Shown: positions 45,053-54,236, counted from the first letter of the stretch. The stretch: 64,000 nucleotides of DNA from Dysgonomonas gadei ATCC BAA-286 (GCF_000213555.1 NZ_GL891991.1:29987-93986); one strand, 5' to 3'. Translations and numbers: made by a program. Notes: a model not told the origin generated them from the letters alone.

Positions 45053-45937
45053 TTAGAAAGATATATAGTTTTCAGGATTTACGGCATTGCCTCTATACCA
45101 AAGTTCAAATTCGAGTATTGAAGTTGTTGTACTTTCTGCTTTTTCGTCATCTACTTTGGTCTCTATTACAGCTATAGCCTCTCCTGTACGCACCTTATCT
45201 CCTGTTTTCTTTAGTAGCAGGGTATTGTACCTATATACTGAAATAAATCCGTTTTTATGCTGGATTTGTATTGTATGTCCTGTCTTCAGATCATATCCGG
45301 CAAATATGACCACACCCTCCAGTGTCGCCAGTATGGTCTCTTTAGGTGAGGTTTTAATTGCGACTCCGAAGTGTCCGCCGGAAGGATCGAATTTGCTCGT
45401 TATAATTCCTCTGGCGGGTCTGAAGAATACAACACCTTCCATTGGATTGGTGGTACTGGATGATAATACAGAGAGATTGTACCGCTCTTCGTCTTCGTAT
45501 CGTTTGGTATATTCTTTCTCCAGATCTGTTTTCTTGAGTAAGGGGTCGTTTTCGGATACAGATATCGTATCGAGAATCTTTACCGAATCGATCTGACGGG
45601 TACCGTCAAAAATACTGCGGAGGTTACTTATATAAGCCTCCTGATATTTCAATTGCTGTTCGAGAGAGTCTGTCTTAATTGCCGACCGGATTGCTTTTTC
45701 CCTTACTTCGGCATCGAGATAACCCGGCAGGTAGTAGCGGATCGGTGTTGCTATGATAATAGCAGATGTGATTGCAATGAGAAAAAAAGCGAATACAAGA
45801 ACCAAGACAGCACCTGAGAATATAGAAGCTTTAATCTTCCATATCTCCTCAAGTGTATTTTCATTCATTACGGAAAGGCGGTATTTGAAGTGCAACCGCT
45901 TCCATAGATTATGTTTGTTTTTTTTCTTCTTTATCAT
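45053..45937 (-). CDS. LytM/M23-like protein with lost metal ligands
   Basis: 294 aa. One membrane span (about 36-60), a coiled-coil-like region (90-150) and a LytM-fold C-terminal domain. The usual HxxxD reads HFGVA and the final HxH reads ILEFEL, so the zinc ligands are gone; GVVIFAG, VYRYN and GDKVRTGEAIAVIE keep the fold. It is probably a non-catalytic regulator or scaffold of cell-wall hydrolases, like EnvC or NlpD in principle. Adjacent to dxr. Confidence 0.85.
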   Translation of the reverse strand: MIKKKKNKHNLWKRLHFKYRLSVMNENTLEEIWKIKASIFSGAVLVLVFAFFLIAITSAIIIATPIRYYLPGYLDAEVREKAIRSAIKTDSLEQQLKYQEAYISNLRSIFDGTRQIDSVKILDTISVSENDPLLKKTDLEKEYTKRYEDEERYNLSVLSSSTTNPMEGVVFFRPARGIITSKFDPSGGHFGVAIKTSPKETILATLEGVVIFAGYDLKTGHTIQIQHKNGFISVYRYNTLLLKKTGDKVRTGEAIAVIETKVDDEKAESTTTSILEFELWYRGNAVNPENYISF

Positions 45938-46123
45938 TCGGCGCTATGGCTTTTCTAACCATCAAAAGGCTTTCAAATTCTAATTATTTGACATATGTAG
46001 CCACTAATCTGCAAATTTAAGAAAAAAGCGATATATTAGGGGAAGAAGAGGCAGAAGATTGTATTAAAATATCCTTTTTTTAAATATTTATTCCAAAAGG
46101 GACACATTCTTATTTTTTTTAGC

Positions 46124-46131
46124 TATTTTTG
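46124..46131 (+). promoter_or_regulatory. -7 box of the palmitoyltransferase gene
   Basis: TATTTTTG followed by C, 76 bp before the ATG. Confidence 0.5.
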
Positions 46132-46206
46132 CAGCCTGTAAATCTCGGAATATTAAATTGTTCCTAAGATGCAGTTATAATAATCTACATTTGTTGTAAG
46201 TTGAGT

Positions 46207-47415
46207 ATGAGTTTATTAACTGATAAGTTATATCGGTACGACGCGGCCAGAAATACACGGGCTGCAGGAATTTACCCTTATTTTAGACAAATCCAGAGCG
46301 ATCAGGACACCGAAGTCGTTATAAATGGGAAAAAGGTGTTAATGTTCGGATCAAATGCCTATCTGGGATTAACCAATCACCCGAAAGTAAAAGAAGCAGC
46401 CATAGAAGCTACCCGTAAGTATGGGACAGGGATGGCCGGTTCCCGTTTCCTGAATGGTACTCTTGATATCCATATCGAACTGGAAAAAAAGCTTGCAAAA
46501 TTTGTAGGCAAAGAAGATGCTATCGTTTATTCGACAGGCTTCAATGTGAATCAAGGTGTAATATCTTGTATTACAGGGCGTGAAGATTACATATTGTGGG
46601 ATGAGCTGGACCATGCTTCCATTATTGAAGGAGCAAGGGTTTCTTATTCTACAAAGTTGAAATTCCGTCACAATGATATGGAATCTCTCGAAAAACAGCT
46701 GCAAAGATGTGAACCTGACAAGGTGAAACTTATTGTGGTTGACGGGGTATTCAGTATGGAGGGCGATATAGCAAACCTTCCTGAAATAGTGAAACTCGCC
46801 AAACAATATAACGCCAGTGTAATGGTAGACGAGGCTCATAGCTTAGGGGTTCTCGGTAAAGATTACAGTGGAAAAGGGCTTGTGGAACAAACAGGTTTAG
46901 TTGACGATGTGGAACTTATAATGGGAACATTCAGTAAATCTTTAGCTTCGCTTGGCGGATTTATCGCCGGAAGCGAAACGATTCTCGACTATCTGCGACA
47001 CAATTCCCGCGCTTATATATTTACAGCCAGCGCTACACCTGCAGCTACAGCGGCAGCCAGTGCAGCATTAGATATCATTATTTCGGAACCTGAGCGTATT
47101 AAGCATTTGTGGGATATTACTCATTATGCATTAGATGGTTTCCGTAGCCGTGGTTTTGAAATAGGACATACCGCTACTCCTATTATACCGCTATTTATCC
47201 GCGATAATGAAAAAACATTTATGATAACAAAATGGCTTTTCGAAGAAGGCATATTTGTTAATCCGGTAGTGTCTCCGGCTGTTGCTCCGGCAGATACATT
47301 GATTCGTTTCTCTCTGATGGCTACACACACCAAAGAACAGGTTGATATAGCGTTTGAGAAAATAGAAAGAGTATTCAAAAAAGCAGGAATATCTCTGGAA
47401 GCTAATGCCCGATAG
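46207..47415 (+). CDS. spt: serine palmitoyltransferase (alpha-oxoamine synthase family)
   Basis: 402 aa, PLP-dependent. GVYPYF-like AAGIYPYFRQI, LMFGSNAYLGLTNH, GTGMAGSRFLNGT, VDEAHSLGVLG and the PLP lysine Lys244 in GTFSKSLASLGGF are present. It closely resembles the Bacteroides thetaiotaomicron enzyme that condenses serine with palmitoyl-CoA to start sphingolipid synthesis, more than KBL or BioF. The in-frame TTG at 46201 is a poorer start than ATG 46207. Monocistronic with a terminator. Confidence 0.88.
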   Translation: MSLLTDKLYRYDAARNTRAAGIYPYFRQIQSDQDTEVVINGKKVLMFGSNAYLGLTNHPKVKEAAIEATRKYGTGMAGSRFLNGTLDIHIELEKKLAKFVGKEDAIVYSTGFNVNQGVISCITGREDYILWDELDHASIIEGARVSYSTKLKFRHNDMESLEKQLQRCEPDKVKLIVVDGVFSMEGDIANLPEIVKLAKQYNASVMVDEAHSLGVLGKDYSGKGLVEQTGLVDDVELIMGTFSKSLASLGGFIAGSETILDYLRHNSRAYIFTASATPAATAAASAALDIIISEPERIKHLWDITHYALDGFRSRGFEIGHTATPIIPLFIRDNEKTFMITKWLFEEGIFVNPVVSPAVAPADTLIRFSLMATHTKEQVDIAFEKIERVFKKAGISLEANAR

Positions 47416-47451
47416 GCAGAGCGACCTTATATAACTGTATTACAAAATAAG

Positions 47452-47487
47452 ATAACCCTCTGTCCGTTAAAAGATAGAGGGTTTATT
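47452..47487 (+). terminator. terminator of the palmitoyltransferase gene
   Basis: AACCCTCT (47454-47461) pairs with AGAGGGTT (47476-47483), followed by TATTGTTT. Confidence 0.65.
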
Positions 47488-47507
47488 GTTTAAGGCCGCA
47501 AGCTTAT

Positions 47508-47515
47508 TATCTTTG
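47508..47515 (+). promoter_or_regulatory. -7 box of the type B sorting-domain gene
   Basis: TATCTTTG, 74 bp before ATG 47590. Confidence 0.5.
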
Positions 47516-47589
47516 TATCTGCAATATCAATAGCCGGTTACGAAGGAATAATGTTGCTTTTAATACTTTCTTGACCAAAGCAGTTGCTT

Positions 47590-48261
47590 ATGAAAAAAAT
47601 AACTCTATTATTGTTTATAGTCGCCGTATCACTGCGTCTGGCAGCTCAGGATACGGAAGGAAAACTTGAAGCGCATATAGACTATGAAGTGGAAAGGCGG
47701 AATGCGACAAATGAAACTATAACCGAAGAGGAGATGAAAAATAAAATATTTTCAGCTCCGGCAACATTCAGCTTTTATGGATCGGGAGGCAGTGAGGCTG
47801 TTTATTATACATGGTTTCTATACAAGAAGGGAGATATGGAGAATCCTATCGCACGCTATTCGGATAAGGATATAACCAGATATACCTTCGAAGAATTCGG
47901 AGAATATGTTATGAAACTGGAAGTTGCAGACAATGATTCCAATACGTCTGAAGATACATTCTCATTTACTATTTCTGAGTCAAAGCTTGAAGTACCTAAT
48001 TATTTCTCTCCGGGAGACTCTCCGGGGGCAAATGATGAATTCCGGGTTGCATACAGGTCTATCGTGAAATTTAAATGTACCATTTTCAACCGTTGGGGGC
48101 AAAAACTTTTTGAATTTGCCGACCCGGCTAAAGGGTGGGACGGGACATATAAAGGAAAATATGTGAATACCGGAGTTTATTACTATGTAATAGACGCTCT
48201 GGGTTCTGATGGAATCAGATATAAAAGGGGCGGGGATATAAATATTCTGCGTTCCCGTTAA
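47590..48261 (+). CDS. secreted protein with gliding motility-associated C-terminal (T9SS type B) domain
   Basis: 223 aa. Signal peptide (KKITLLLFIVAVSLRLAAQ), a PKD-like central region (FSFYGSGGSEAVYYTWFLYKKG, YTFEEFGEYVMKLEVAD) and a C-terminal domain PNYFSPGDSPGANDEF, FNRWGQKLFEF, WDGTYKGKYVNTGVYYYVI, which is the CHU_C/TIGR04131 type B sorting signal. It should be exported through the type IX system. The TTG at 47584 in frame is not used in my model. Ligand unknown. Confidence 0.85.
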   Translation: MKKITLLLFIVAVSLRLAAQDTEGKLEAHIDYEVERRNATNETITEEEMKNKIFSAPATFSFYGSGGSEAVYYTWFLYKKGDMENPIARYSDKDITRYTFEEFGEYVMKLEVADNDSNTSEDTFSFTISESKLEVPNYFSPGDSPGANDEFRVAYRSIVKFKCTIFNRWGQKLFEFADPAKGWDGTYKGKYVNTGVYYYVIDALGSDGIRYKRGGDINILRSR

Positions 48262-48747
48262 AATATTTTTTACACCTCTGATCTGTTATCTTATCATTAT
48301 AATTTTATCTATAGTTATTTATGACGGCTTTTAATCGAGGCTCATCGACGAAAGCAAAGAGCCGGAAGCGGAAAAGTGAAAGTCGAATAGAATTATCAAT
48401 CGACGAAGGTAAATTGACAGAATAAAAAATAGTGCAAAAAGTGTCAAGTTTGTCAGGTTTTTATGGAAGATAATTTCAGACATAAAGATATTATCTTCAT
48501 TTACTGCCTCTTACGAAATATATGTCGCACTGAACAAAAAAAAATAGAAACTGCTTTTCAGGCTTATGTAAAGATATATTTTGCATACCCGCGTATAACA
48601 AAATAAGACAACCGGACGTATGCAATACGTCTCTACAAACTTTTGATAGAGATAAATGATTTGAAGGATTTGCCCTGACAATAAAAGAGAGATTACTTAG
48701 TTTTAATAAAAAAACCTATATTTGACGTATAACCAGTAACTATAAAT
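48262..48747. other. intergenic region with repeat copy C and a palindromic hairpin
   Basis: No gene seen. 48424-48465 carries AAAAAGTGTCAAGTTTGTCA followed by GGTTTTTA (TGTCA-type repeat, plus). 48615-48631 is the hairpin GACGTAT-GCA-ATACGTC followed by TCTCTACAA, like the CTACAA-tailed hairpin at 21195-21257. TATATTTG at 48717-48724 is a good -7 box for the next gene. Confidence 0.6.
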
Positions 48748-50223
48748 ATGAAACACATCTTGTCGTTCGGCTTTTTTATTCTGTTCTCTATATCATTATT
48801 TTCTCAGACGTATGATCTTACCGGCATGCAGGGATTAAGGAATGAGAAAGGTGAAGTAATGTTGGAATTGAGCGGGTATGAAATTTCAATTTCCACTATT
48901 AAAGGTCAAATAGATAATGATAAGACACTTAATGCTATTAAGAAGAAGTATAATCTGGAAACGATTCTGGCCGAGTATTCCGAACCCGGGATTCTGAGAG
49001 CAAATAAGATAATAGAATCTGAATCGAAGATTAAAGACCGACCAAAGGTAAAGCTAAGTCAGGTATGTTATATATTCGAAAAATCAGATAAAGAGGTCGA
49101 TGTAGTCTCCTTTAATACACTCAATCAGCGTGATATCGTATTAGAAGAGGAAGTTATCAGGGTATTTCTCGAGAACGGACTTATATACTATATCTCGGAT
49201 GAACAGACAGCTAATTCTATCTCATTTGCCGGTAGGGAAATAAATCTGGGTTCGGCATGTAACTGGATGAGCCCGCATAATGTAAATTGTAAAGGCGGAC
49301 AGATGAGCTGGTCGGAGTTTCCATCATTCGAAAGCGCAAATCTGGATATCAATACACGTATAGATGCCAACATAAATGAGAATGTAAGTATACTGGCCGA
49401 GGATGATATAGAAGTTGTCTTCGAGGGACTACCGTCTCTTGCTCACCGTGTGGTTTATAAACAAAAGTCAGGATTTGGACGAAGAACAGACCCGCTGATT
49501 GTTTACTATATAGTTCAGGAGGTGAGAGGTAAATACCTAAGTTGTGTATTGAGTAATTACAGATACAACAGGAATGATTATGAGCTGGCTCCCCTCTTGC
49601 AGGAAGTGATGAGCATTCCGGTATTACCCGAGTCGGCATACAACCAGTTCGATATACCTCAGTTTGAGGAAAATCAGAGACAAGAGCCTGAAGAGAAAGA
49701 GTATCTTGTAAACCTTGTCGAGATCCGAGCCGGAAGCTGGTTTCCTATAGGTAGTTTGAAAAATGCATATAAAGCAGCGCCATCCATTGGTGTCTATGTA
49801 GGCTATCCCATAAAGAAAGTAATGGCAGTGGATATCGGTTTTCAGGTAGCTTTTCCTGTTAGTCGTGAGTTTTTCGATTTTTATTACCGGAAAGACCCCT
49901 ATGCTACAAAAGCCGATCTGTTAGTAAATGTAAATGCTCGATTCCGTTATCAGCAGGAAGCCGCTAAGAATGTTTACTGGACTACCTATGCCGGTGCCGG
50001 GGCGATTTCAGTTCAGACCGACCTGGAAAAAGAGTATTACGATGACGGGGAAAGCAAATGGCATAGCTTTGAAACATTAGATATTTTCGGCGGTGTGAAT
50101 ATACGGTATAAAAAAGTAGGACTTTATCTCGAATATCATTATACACCGTATTCCATCGGCAATAAGGTAAGGGCGAATTATGGGAATAGCGCAGTGAATC
50201 TGGGCGTGGCAGTTTGCTTTTGA
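48748..50223 (+). CDS. exported protein with C-terminal outer-membrane barrel-like region, function unknown
   Basis: 491 aa, not recognised. Signal peptide (MKHILSFGFFILFSISLFSQ). The first 300 residues are mixed alpha/beta with repeated ISTIKGQI-like strands and two Cys in ACNWMSPHNVNC. From about 320 the protein has alternating strands (VEIRAGSWFPIGSLK, VYWTTYAGAGAISVQ, GGVNIRYKKVGLYLEYHYTPYS) ending in VAVCF; the terminal Phe suits a small outer-membrane barrel. Monocistronic with its own promoter. Confidence 0.6.
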   Translation: MKHILSFGFFILFSISLFSQTYDLTGMQGLRNEKGEVMLELSGYEISISTIKGQIDNDKTLNAIKKKYNLETILAEYSEPGILRANKIIESESKIKDRPKVKLSQVCYIFEKSDKEVDVVSFNTLNQRDIVLEEEVIRVFLENGLIYYISDEQTANSISFAGREINLGSACNWMSPHNVNCKGGQMSWSEFPSFESANLDINTRIDANINENVSILAEDDIEVVFEGLPSLAHRVVYKQKSGFGRRTDPLIVYYIVQEVRGKYLSCVLSNYRYNRNDYELAPLLQEVMSIPVLPESAYNQFDIPQFEENQRQEPEEKEYLVNLVEIRAGSWFPIGSLKNAYKAAPSIGVYVGYPIKKVMAVDIGFQVAFPVSREFFDFYYRKDPYATKADLLVNVNARFRYQQEAAKNVYWTTYAGAGAISVQTDLEKEYYDDGESKWHSFETLDIFGGVNIRYKKVGLYLEYHYTPYSIGNKVRANYGNSAVNLGVAVCF

Positions 50224-50322
50224 AAAATAATGTGAAATAACCTTGTCCGGCGTATTTTTAACATTCTGTCGATTAGATAGTCCTCTTTGTCGATTATTAT
50301 TGTAACATATGTAATCAGTTCA

Positions 50323-50330
50323 TACTTTTG
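50323..50330 (+). promoter_or_regulatory. -7 box of the 50.35-kb gene
   Basis: TACTTTTG, 20 bp before the ATG; TAnnTTTG match. Confidence 0.5.
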
Positions 50331-50349
50331 GAATGTAAACAACTAAAAC

Positions 50350-50940
50350 ATGAACATTATGAAAAAGCTGATAATCGCAATAAGCATACTATTCGCAGTA
50401 GGGGTATTCAACCCTTTATCTGCCCAGGTAAATATTAATGTAAATATCAATGTAGATAAGCAGCCGGCCTGGGGGCCTACAGGATATGATTATGCCGGAT
50501 ATTACTATATGCCCGACATCAATGTTTACTATGATATTACGAATGCACTGTTCTATTACCTGACGGGAAGTAAATGGATCTCAGCCCAATACCTGCCGGA
50601 CAAATACCGCAAATATGATCTGTATAGCATGTATAAGGTTGTAGTAAATGATAAGCAGCCTTGGTTGCAGAACAAAACCCATAAGAAGAATTACTCGCAG
50701 TACAAAGGAGATAAAACACAGGAGCCTATCCGTTATAGCAACAATGCCAAGTATAATACCAGCAAGAATAATACCAATAGCTGGGTAAATACCAATCGTT
50801 CAGATAGCAGATCAGGCAATACAGACAGTAACAGGACTGATAGCAGAAGCAATAATAATGGTAATAATAAAACGCAGGATAATAATAGCCAGAGAAGTCC
50901 CGAACGGACTTCCCAACAAAATGGAAACAACAGAAGATAG
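50350..50940 (+). CDS. secreted low-complexity protein, function unknown
   Basis: 196 aa. Signal peptide (KKLIIAISILFAVGVFNPLSAQ), then a short VNINVNINV strand repeat, a compact Tyr-rich domain (PAWGPTGYDYAGYYYMPDINVYYDI..KWISAQYLPDKYRKYDLY, about 40-105), and from about 120 a disordered Asn/Ser/Arg/Thr tail (TDSNRTDSRSNNNGNN). Similar Tyr-rich proteins occur in Bacteroidota without known role. A second ATG at 50359 is an equally good start. Confidence 0.65.
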   Translation: MNIMKKLIIAISILFAVGVFNPLSAQVNINVNINVDKQPAWGPTGYDYAGYYYMPDINVYYDITNALFYYLTGSKWISAQYLPDKYRKYDLYSMYKVVVNDKQPWLQNKTHKKNYSQYKGDKTQEPIRYSNNAKYNTSKNNTNSWVNTNRSDSRSGNTDSNRTDSRSNNNGNNKTQDNNSQRSPERTSQQNGNNRR

Positions 50941-50959
50941 GTAATAAAGATTGGTTTGG

Positions 50960-50998
50960 TGAAAACGGGACTGTAATATCTACAGTCTCGTTTTATTT
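50960..50998. terminator. bidirectional terminator
   Basis: AAAACGGGACTGTA (50962-50975) and TACAGTCTCGTTTT (50981-50994) pair with one mismatch, between convergent genes; T runs exist on both strands. Confidence 0.75.
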
Positions 50999-51779
50999 AT
51001 TCAGCTTTCTTAGCTTCTTCCCATAGTGCATCCATCTCTGACAGAGTCATATCTTTTAGGATTTTGCGCTGCCTTTTTGCCTCTTGTTCGATATAGTTGA
51101 ACCGACGGATAAACTTTTGATTGGTACGCTCCAATGCGTTATCAGGATTGACTTTATACAGGCGCGCGGCATTAATCAGGCTGAAAAACATGTCACCGAA
51201 CTCAGCTTCTGTCTTATCAGCGTCCATATTCGAGATTTCGTCTTTCAGTTCGGTAAGCTCTTCCGAGACCTTCTCCCATACGTCTTCTTTCTTTTTCCAG
51301 TCAAATCCGGCATTACGAGCTTTGTCCTGTATGCGGTGGGCTTTAGCTATTGAAGGCAAGGATGCAGGTACACCTTCGAGGATGGTTTTGTTCCCGCCTT
51401 TTTCTTTCAGTTTGAGTTGCTCCCACGATTTCTCTACCTCACCAGCTGTTTTGGCAGCATCATCTCCAAATACATGGGGATGGCGGAATATAAGTTTGTC
51501 GCATAGGGCATTGCATACATCGGCTATGTCGTATGTCTCTTTTTCTTCTCCTATTTTTGCATAGAATACGACATGAAGAAGCACATCTCCCAGCTCCTTT
51601 TTTATCTCGTTATCATTATTTTTAATGATGGCCTCACAAAGTTCATATACTTCCTCGATTGTGTTTGTCCGCAGGCTTTCATTTGTCTGTTTGGCATCCC
51701 AGGGGCATTTTACCCGCAATTCGTCCATAATGTCGAGAAGCCTGCCGAATGCTTCCAGCTTTTGTTCTTTTGTATGCAT
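50997..51779 (-). CDS. mazG: nucleoside triphosphate pyrophosphohydrolase MazG
   Basis: 260 aa, two tandem MazG domains. CPWDAKQTNESLRTNTIEEVYELCEAI, KKELGDVLLHVVFYAKI in the first; EKVSEELTELKDEI and EAEFGDMFFSLINAARLYKVNPDNALERTNQKFIRRF in the second. The EExxE and ExxD metal-binding residues are visible in both halves. It removes aberrant NTPs and may modulate ppGpp. It is 147 bp downstream of dsbD with a terminator between. Confidence 0.95.
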   Translation of the reverse strand: MHTKEQKLEAFGRLLDIMDELRVKCPWDAKQTNESLRTNTIEEVYELCEAIIKNNDNEIKKELGDVLLHVVFYAKIGEEKETYDIADVCNALCDKLIFRHPHVFGDDAAKTAGEVEKSWEQLKLKEKGGNKTILEGVPASLPSIAKAHRIQDKARNAGFDWKKKEDVWEKVSEELTELKDEISNMDADKTEAEFGDMFFSLINAARLYKVNPDNALERTNQKFIRRFNYIEQEAKRQRKILKDMTLSEMDALWEEAKKAE

Positions 51780-51788
51780 CGTCGATTA

Positions 51789-51886
51789 TATTAAGGTCTC
51801 AGACCTTTTTATTACTTTGGTAAGTATAACACCCAAAGACTGTTATAGACTAAAAGTATATTATTAAATACTTTCTTTTACTTATT
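51789..51886. repeat. ~97-bp diverged intergenic repeat, copy 2
   Basis: Aligns with 19649-19744 (TTAAGGTCTCAGACCT start and TTAAATACTTTCTTTTACTTA end shared). It lies between the dsbD terminator and mazG and may carry mazG's promoter. Confidence 0.6.
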
Positions 51887-51891
51887 TAGCG

Positions 51892-51921
51892 AAAAAGCAG
51901 ATTCTTTCAAACCTGCTTTCT
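51892..51921 (-). terminator. terminator of dsbD
   Basis: Minus strand AAAGCAG-N12-CTGCTTT followed by TTC, 7-bp stem just after the dsbD stop. Confidence 0.6.
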
Positions 51922-51926
51922 CTTCT

Positions 51927-53954
51927 TTATTTTGCTTCTTCTTTTATTTTCTTAAAGTTATCCAGCCCTGTATTCAGGAACTTAATATACTCTGGTATAT
52001 CTTCATTGTATGCATATGAAGGACCTATCGGTTTTCCTGCATGATCGAGCAATACATAGTACGGTTGAGAATTGGTACCGAACTTATGCCGTTGCAGGTA
52101 ACTCCATTTATCTCCGATTGTTTTTAGTTTGGTTGTTTTGCCGTTCTCTTCCACTTCTATAACCTCCGGTAATTTCTTCTTGTCGTCTACCATGAGTGTT
52201 ATCAGCACATAGTCTTTTTCGAGAATATCTTTCACACGGGCATCTGTCCATACCGAAGCCTCCATCTTGCGACAGTTTACACACCCATAACCGGAAAAGT
52301 CTATCATCACAGGTTTGTTGTTTTTGCGCGCATAATCCATGCCTGCTTCATAGTCGTCAAACTTGGCATGCACCTCTCCCTTATACAGGTTGAAATCCTG
52401 AGTGAATAACGGGGGAGAGAAAGCACTTATTGATTTCAATGGTGCCCCCCACAATCCCGGTATCATATAGATAGCAAATGCAAATGAGATGATAGCTAAA
52501 AATAGGCGTGGAACAGATACATGCTTCAGGTCGCTATCATGCGGTAATTTAAGCTTGCCCAACAGATAAATACCAAGCAATGCAAAAATAGCAATCCACA
52601 ATACAAGGAATACTTCGCGGTCGAGAATTCCCCACCCGTAAGCCAGGTCGGCTACAGAGAAGAATTTCAAGGCTAAAGCCAACTCCAGGAATCCTAGTAC
52701 AACCTTTACCGAATTGAGCCAGCCTCCCGATTTAGGCATGCTTTCGAGCCATGACGGGAATATGGCGAATAATGAAAATGGTATAGCCAGAGCCAATGCA
52801 AAGCCAGACATCCCGATTGCAGGGGCAACAATCGAGCCTGAGCCGGCAGCTTGTACCAGCAATGTCCCGATAATAGGCCCGGTACAGGAGAATGAAACCA
52901 GAGCCAATGTAAATGCCATGAAAAAGATGCTGATAATACCTGTGGTAGAATCGGCTTTCTGATCCATCTTATTCGTCCATGAAGAAGGTAAAACCAGTTC
53001 GAATGCTCCGAAGAATGATATGGCGAAAACAACTAGCAGGGCAAAGAATATGAGATTGAAAATAGCGCTGGTTGCGAGATCATTCAGGGCACTGGCACCG
53101 AATATAGCTGTAATAAGCAGCCCTAACGCAACATATATAATAATGATACCTAAGCCATAGGTCATCGCATCCTTAATAGCTTTACCTTTATTCTTTTTAT
53201 TCCGTTTCAGGAAAAAGCTGACAGTCATCGGTATCATCGGCCACACACAAGGTGTAAGTAAGGCTACAAGCCCACCACCAAAACCTCCGAGGAATATCCA
53301 GAATAAGGATTGGTCGGAAGTGTCTCCGGCGGCGCCATATGCTTTTACTTCTTCTATTACAGGTTTCCAAAGGTCGCTGCTGCTGGTTGGTGTAGTTGAA
53401 ACTTGGCTCAATGTATCTGCCGTTGCTGTATCTACCGACACAGCTTCCTCTGCGCTATCGGCAGATGTTCCGCTTGCAGAAACTAATGTTGCGGGCAAAT
53501 CTTTAGACTTGAAGCTCAAGTCTATTTTTATAGGAATACATTGTCCGTCTACTTCGCTGCATACTTGCGAACGGAGATCGCCTTCAAGTACGAATGCAAC
53601 TTTATCTGTTACTTTGAGGCGTTGGACGAACGTAGCCTGAGTTTCGTAATATCCGATTTCCATCTGGAATATTTCGTCATAACTCTTTTTCAATTTGGAA
53701 TTGACAGCTTTAAATTCACCTACTTTAGTTGCGCCTTTGATGTTATCTATAGCCAGACTGGTTGGCATAGGTCCTCCTTCCGGGATATGGATATCATAAA
53801 GGTGCCATGTAGGGTCTATCTTAAAATTTGCGGTCAATTCTACTTCACCGTTTCCTTTATCTACTAGCTTTACTGTCCATGTTGCTGGATCCTGGGCATA
53901 TATTCCAATTGTGGATATAACTGATAAAATCAGAAATAATAATGTTTTTTTCAT
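51927..53954 (-). CDS. dsbD: thiol:disulfide interchange protein DsbD
   Basis: About 675 aa. Signal peptide (KKTLLFLILSVISTIGIYAQ), an N-terminal DsbD-alpha-like domain (25-155), about eight membrane helices (215-525) with PCVWPMIPMT and SCTGPIIG holding the membrane cysteines, and a C-terminal thioredoxin domain with DFSGYGCVNCRKME near 560. It carries reducing power from the cytoplasm to periplasmic thiols, useful for c-type cytochrome assembly. ATG 53963 adds three residues and cannot be excluded. Confidence 0.93.
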   Translation of the reverse strand: MKKTLLFLILSVISTIGIYAQDPATWTVKLVDKGNGEVELTANFKIDPTWHLYDIHIPEGGPMPTSLAIDNIKGATKVGEFKAVNSKLKKSYDEIFQMEIGYYETQATFVQRLKVTDKVAFVLEGDLRSQVCSEVDGQCIPIKIDLSFKSKDLPATLVSASGTSADSAEEAVSVDTATADTLSQVSTTPTSSSDLWKPVIEEVKAYGAAGDTSDQSLFWIFLGGFGGGLVALLTPCVWPMIPMTVSFFLKRNKKNKGKAIKDAMTYGLGIIIIYVALGLLITAIFGASALNDLATSAIFNLIFFALLVVFAISFFGAFELVLPSSWTNKMDQKADSTTGIISIFFMAFTLALVSFSCTGPIIGTLLVQAAGSGSIVAPAIGMSGFALALAIPFSLFAIFPSWLESMPKSGGWLNSVKVVLGFLELALALKFFSVADLAYGWGILDREVFLVLWIAIFALLGIYLLGKLKLPHDSDLKHVSVPRLFLAIISFAFAIYMIPGLWGAPLKSISAFSPPLFTQDFNLYKGEVHAKFDDYEAGMDYARKNNKPVMIDFSGYGCVNCRKMEASVWTDARVKDILEKDYVLITLMVDDKKKLPEVIEVEENGKTTKLKTIGDKWSYLQRHKFGTNSQPYYVLLDHAGKPIGPSYAYNEDIPEYIKFLNTGLDNFKKIKEEAK

Positions 53955-54008
53955 AAACAACATCTATATCGATGGCTATTATATTATATATAAGAATGAC
54001 AAAGTTAA

Positions 54009-54048
54009 AAAAAAGAGATTATAATAACAGAATGACAATCTCTTTTTT
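54009..54048. terminator. bidirectional terminator upstream of dsbD
   Basis: AAAAGAGATT (54011-54020) pairs with AATCTCTTTT (54037-54046), with A and T runs on both sides. Confidence 0.6.
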
Positions 54049-54147
54049 AGATTATTTGGGTAATATACTTTAAATTGTTGTTGCAGGAATATATCTTCTC
54101 GATAATAATGGTGGAATAGTCAGTAACCTGAGACCAATAAATAACAA

Positions 54148-54187
54148 GAGAATCGCTCTACTGATATACTTGTTTAGAGCGATTCTC
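54148..54187 (-). terminator. large hairpin after the fimbrial operon
   Basis: GAGAATCGCTCTA (54148-54160) and TAGAGCGATTCTC (54175-54187) form a perfect 13-bp stem with a 14-nt loop, 50 bp past the last fimbrial stop. No clean T run; it may protect the mRNA end. Confidence 0.55.
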
Positions 54188-54236
54188 GAAATATTACAAT
54201 TTATTATTAGCTTACGTTATCTCTTCAATTCATTAT

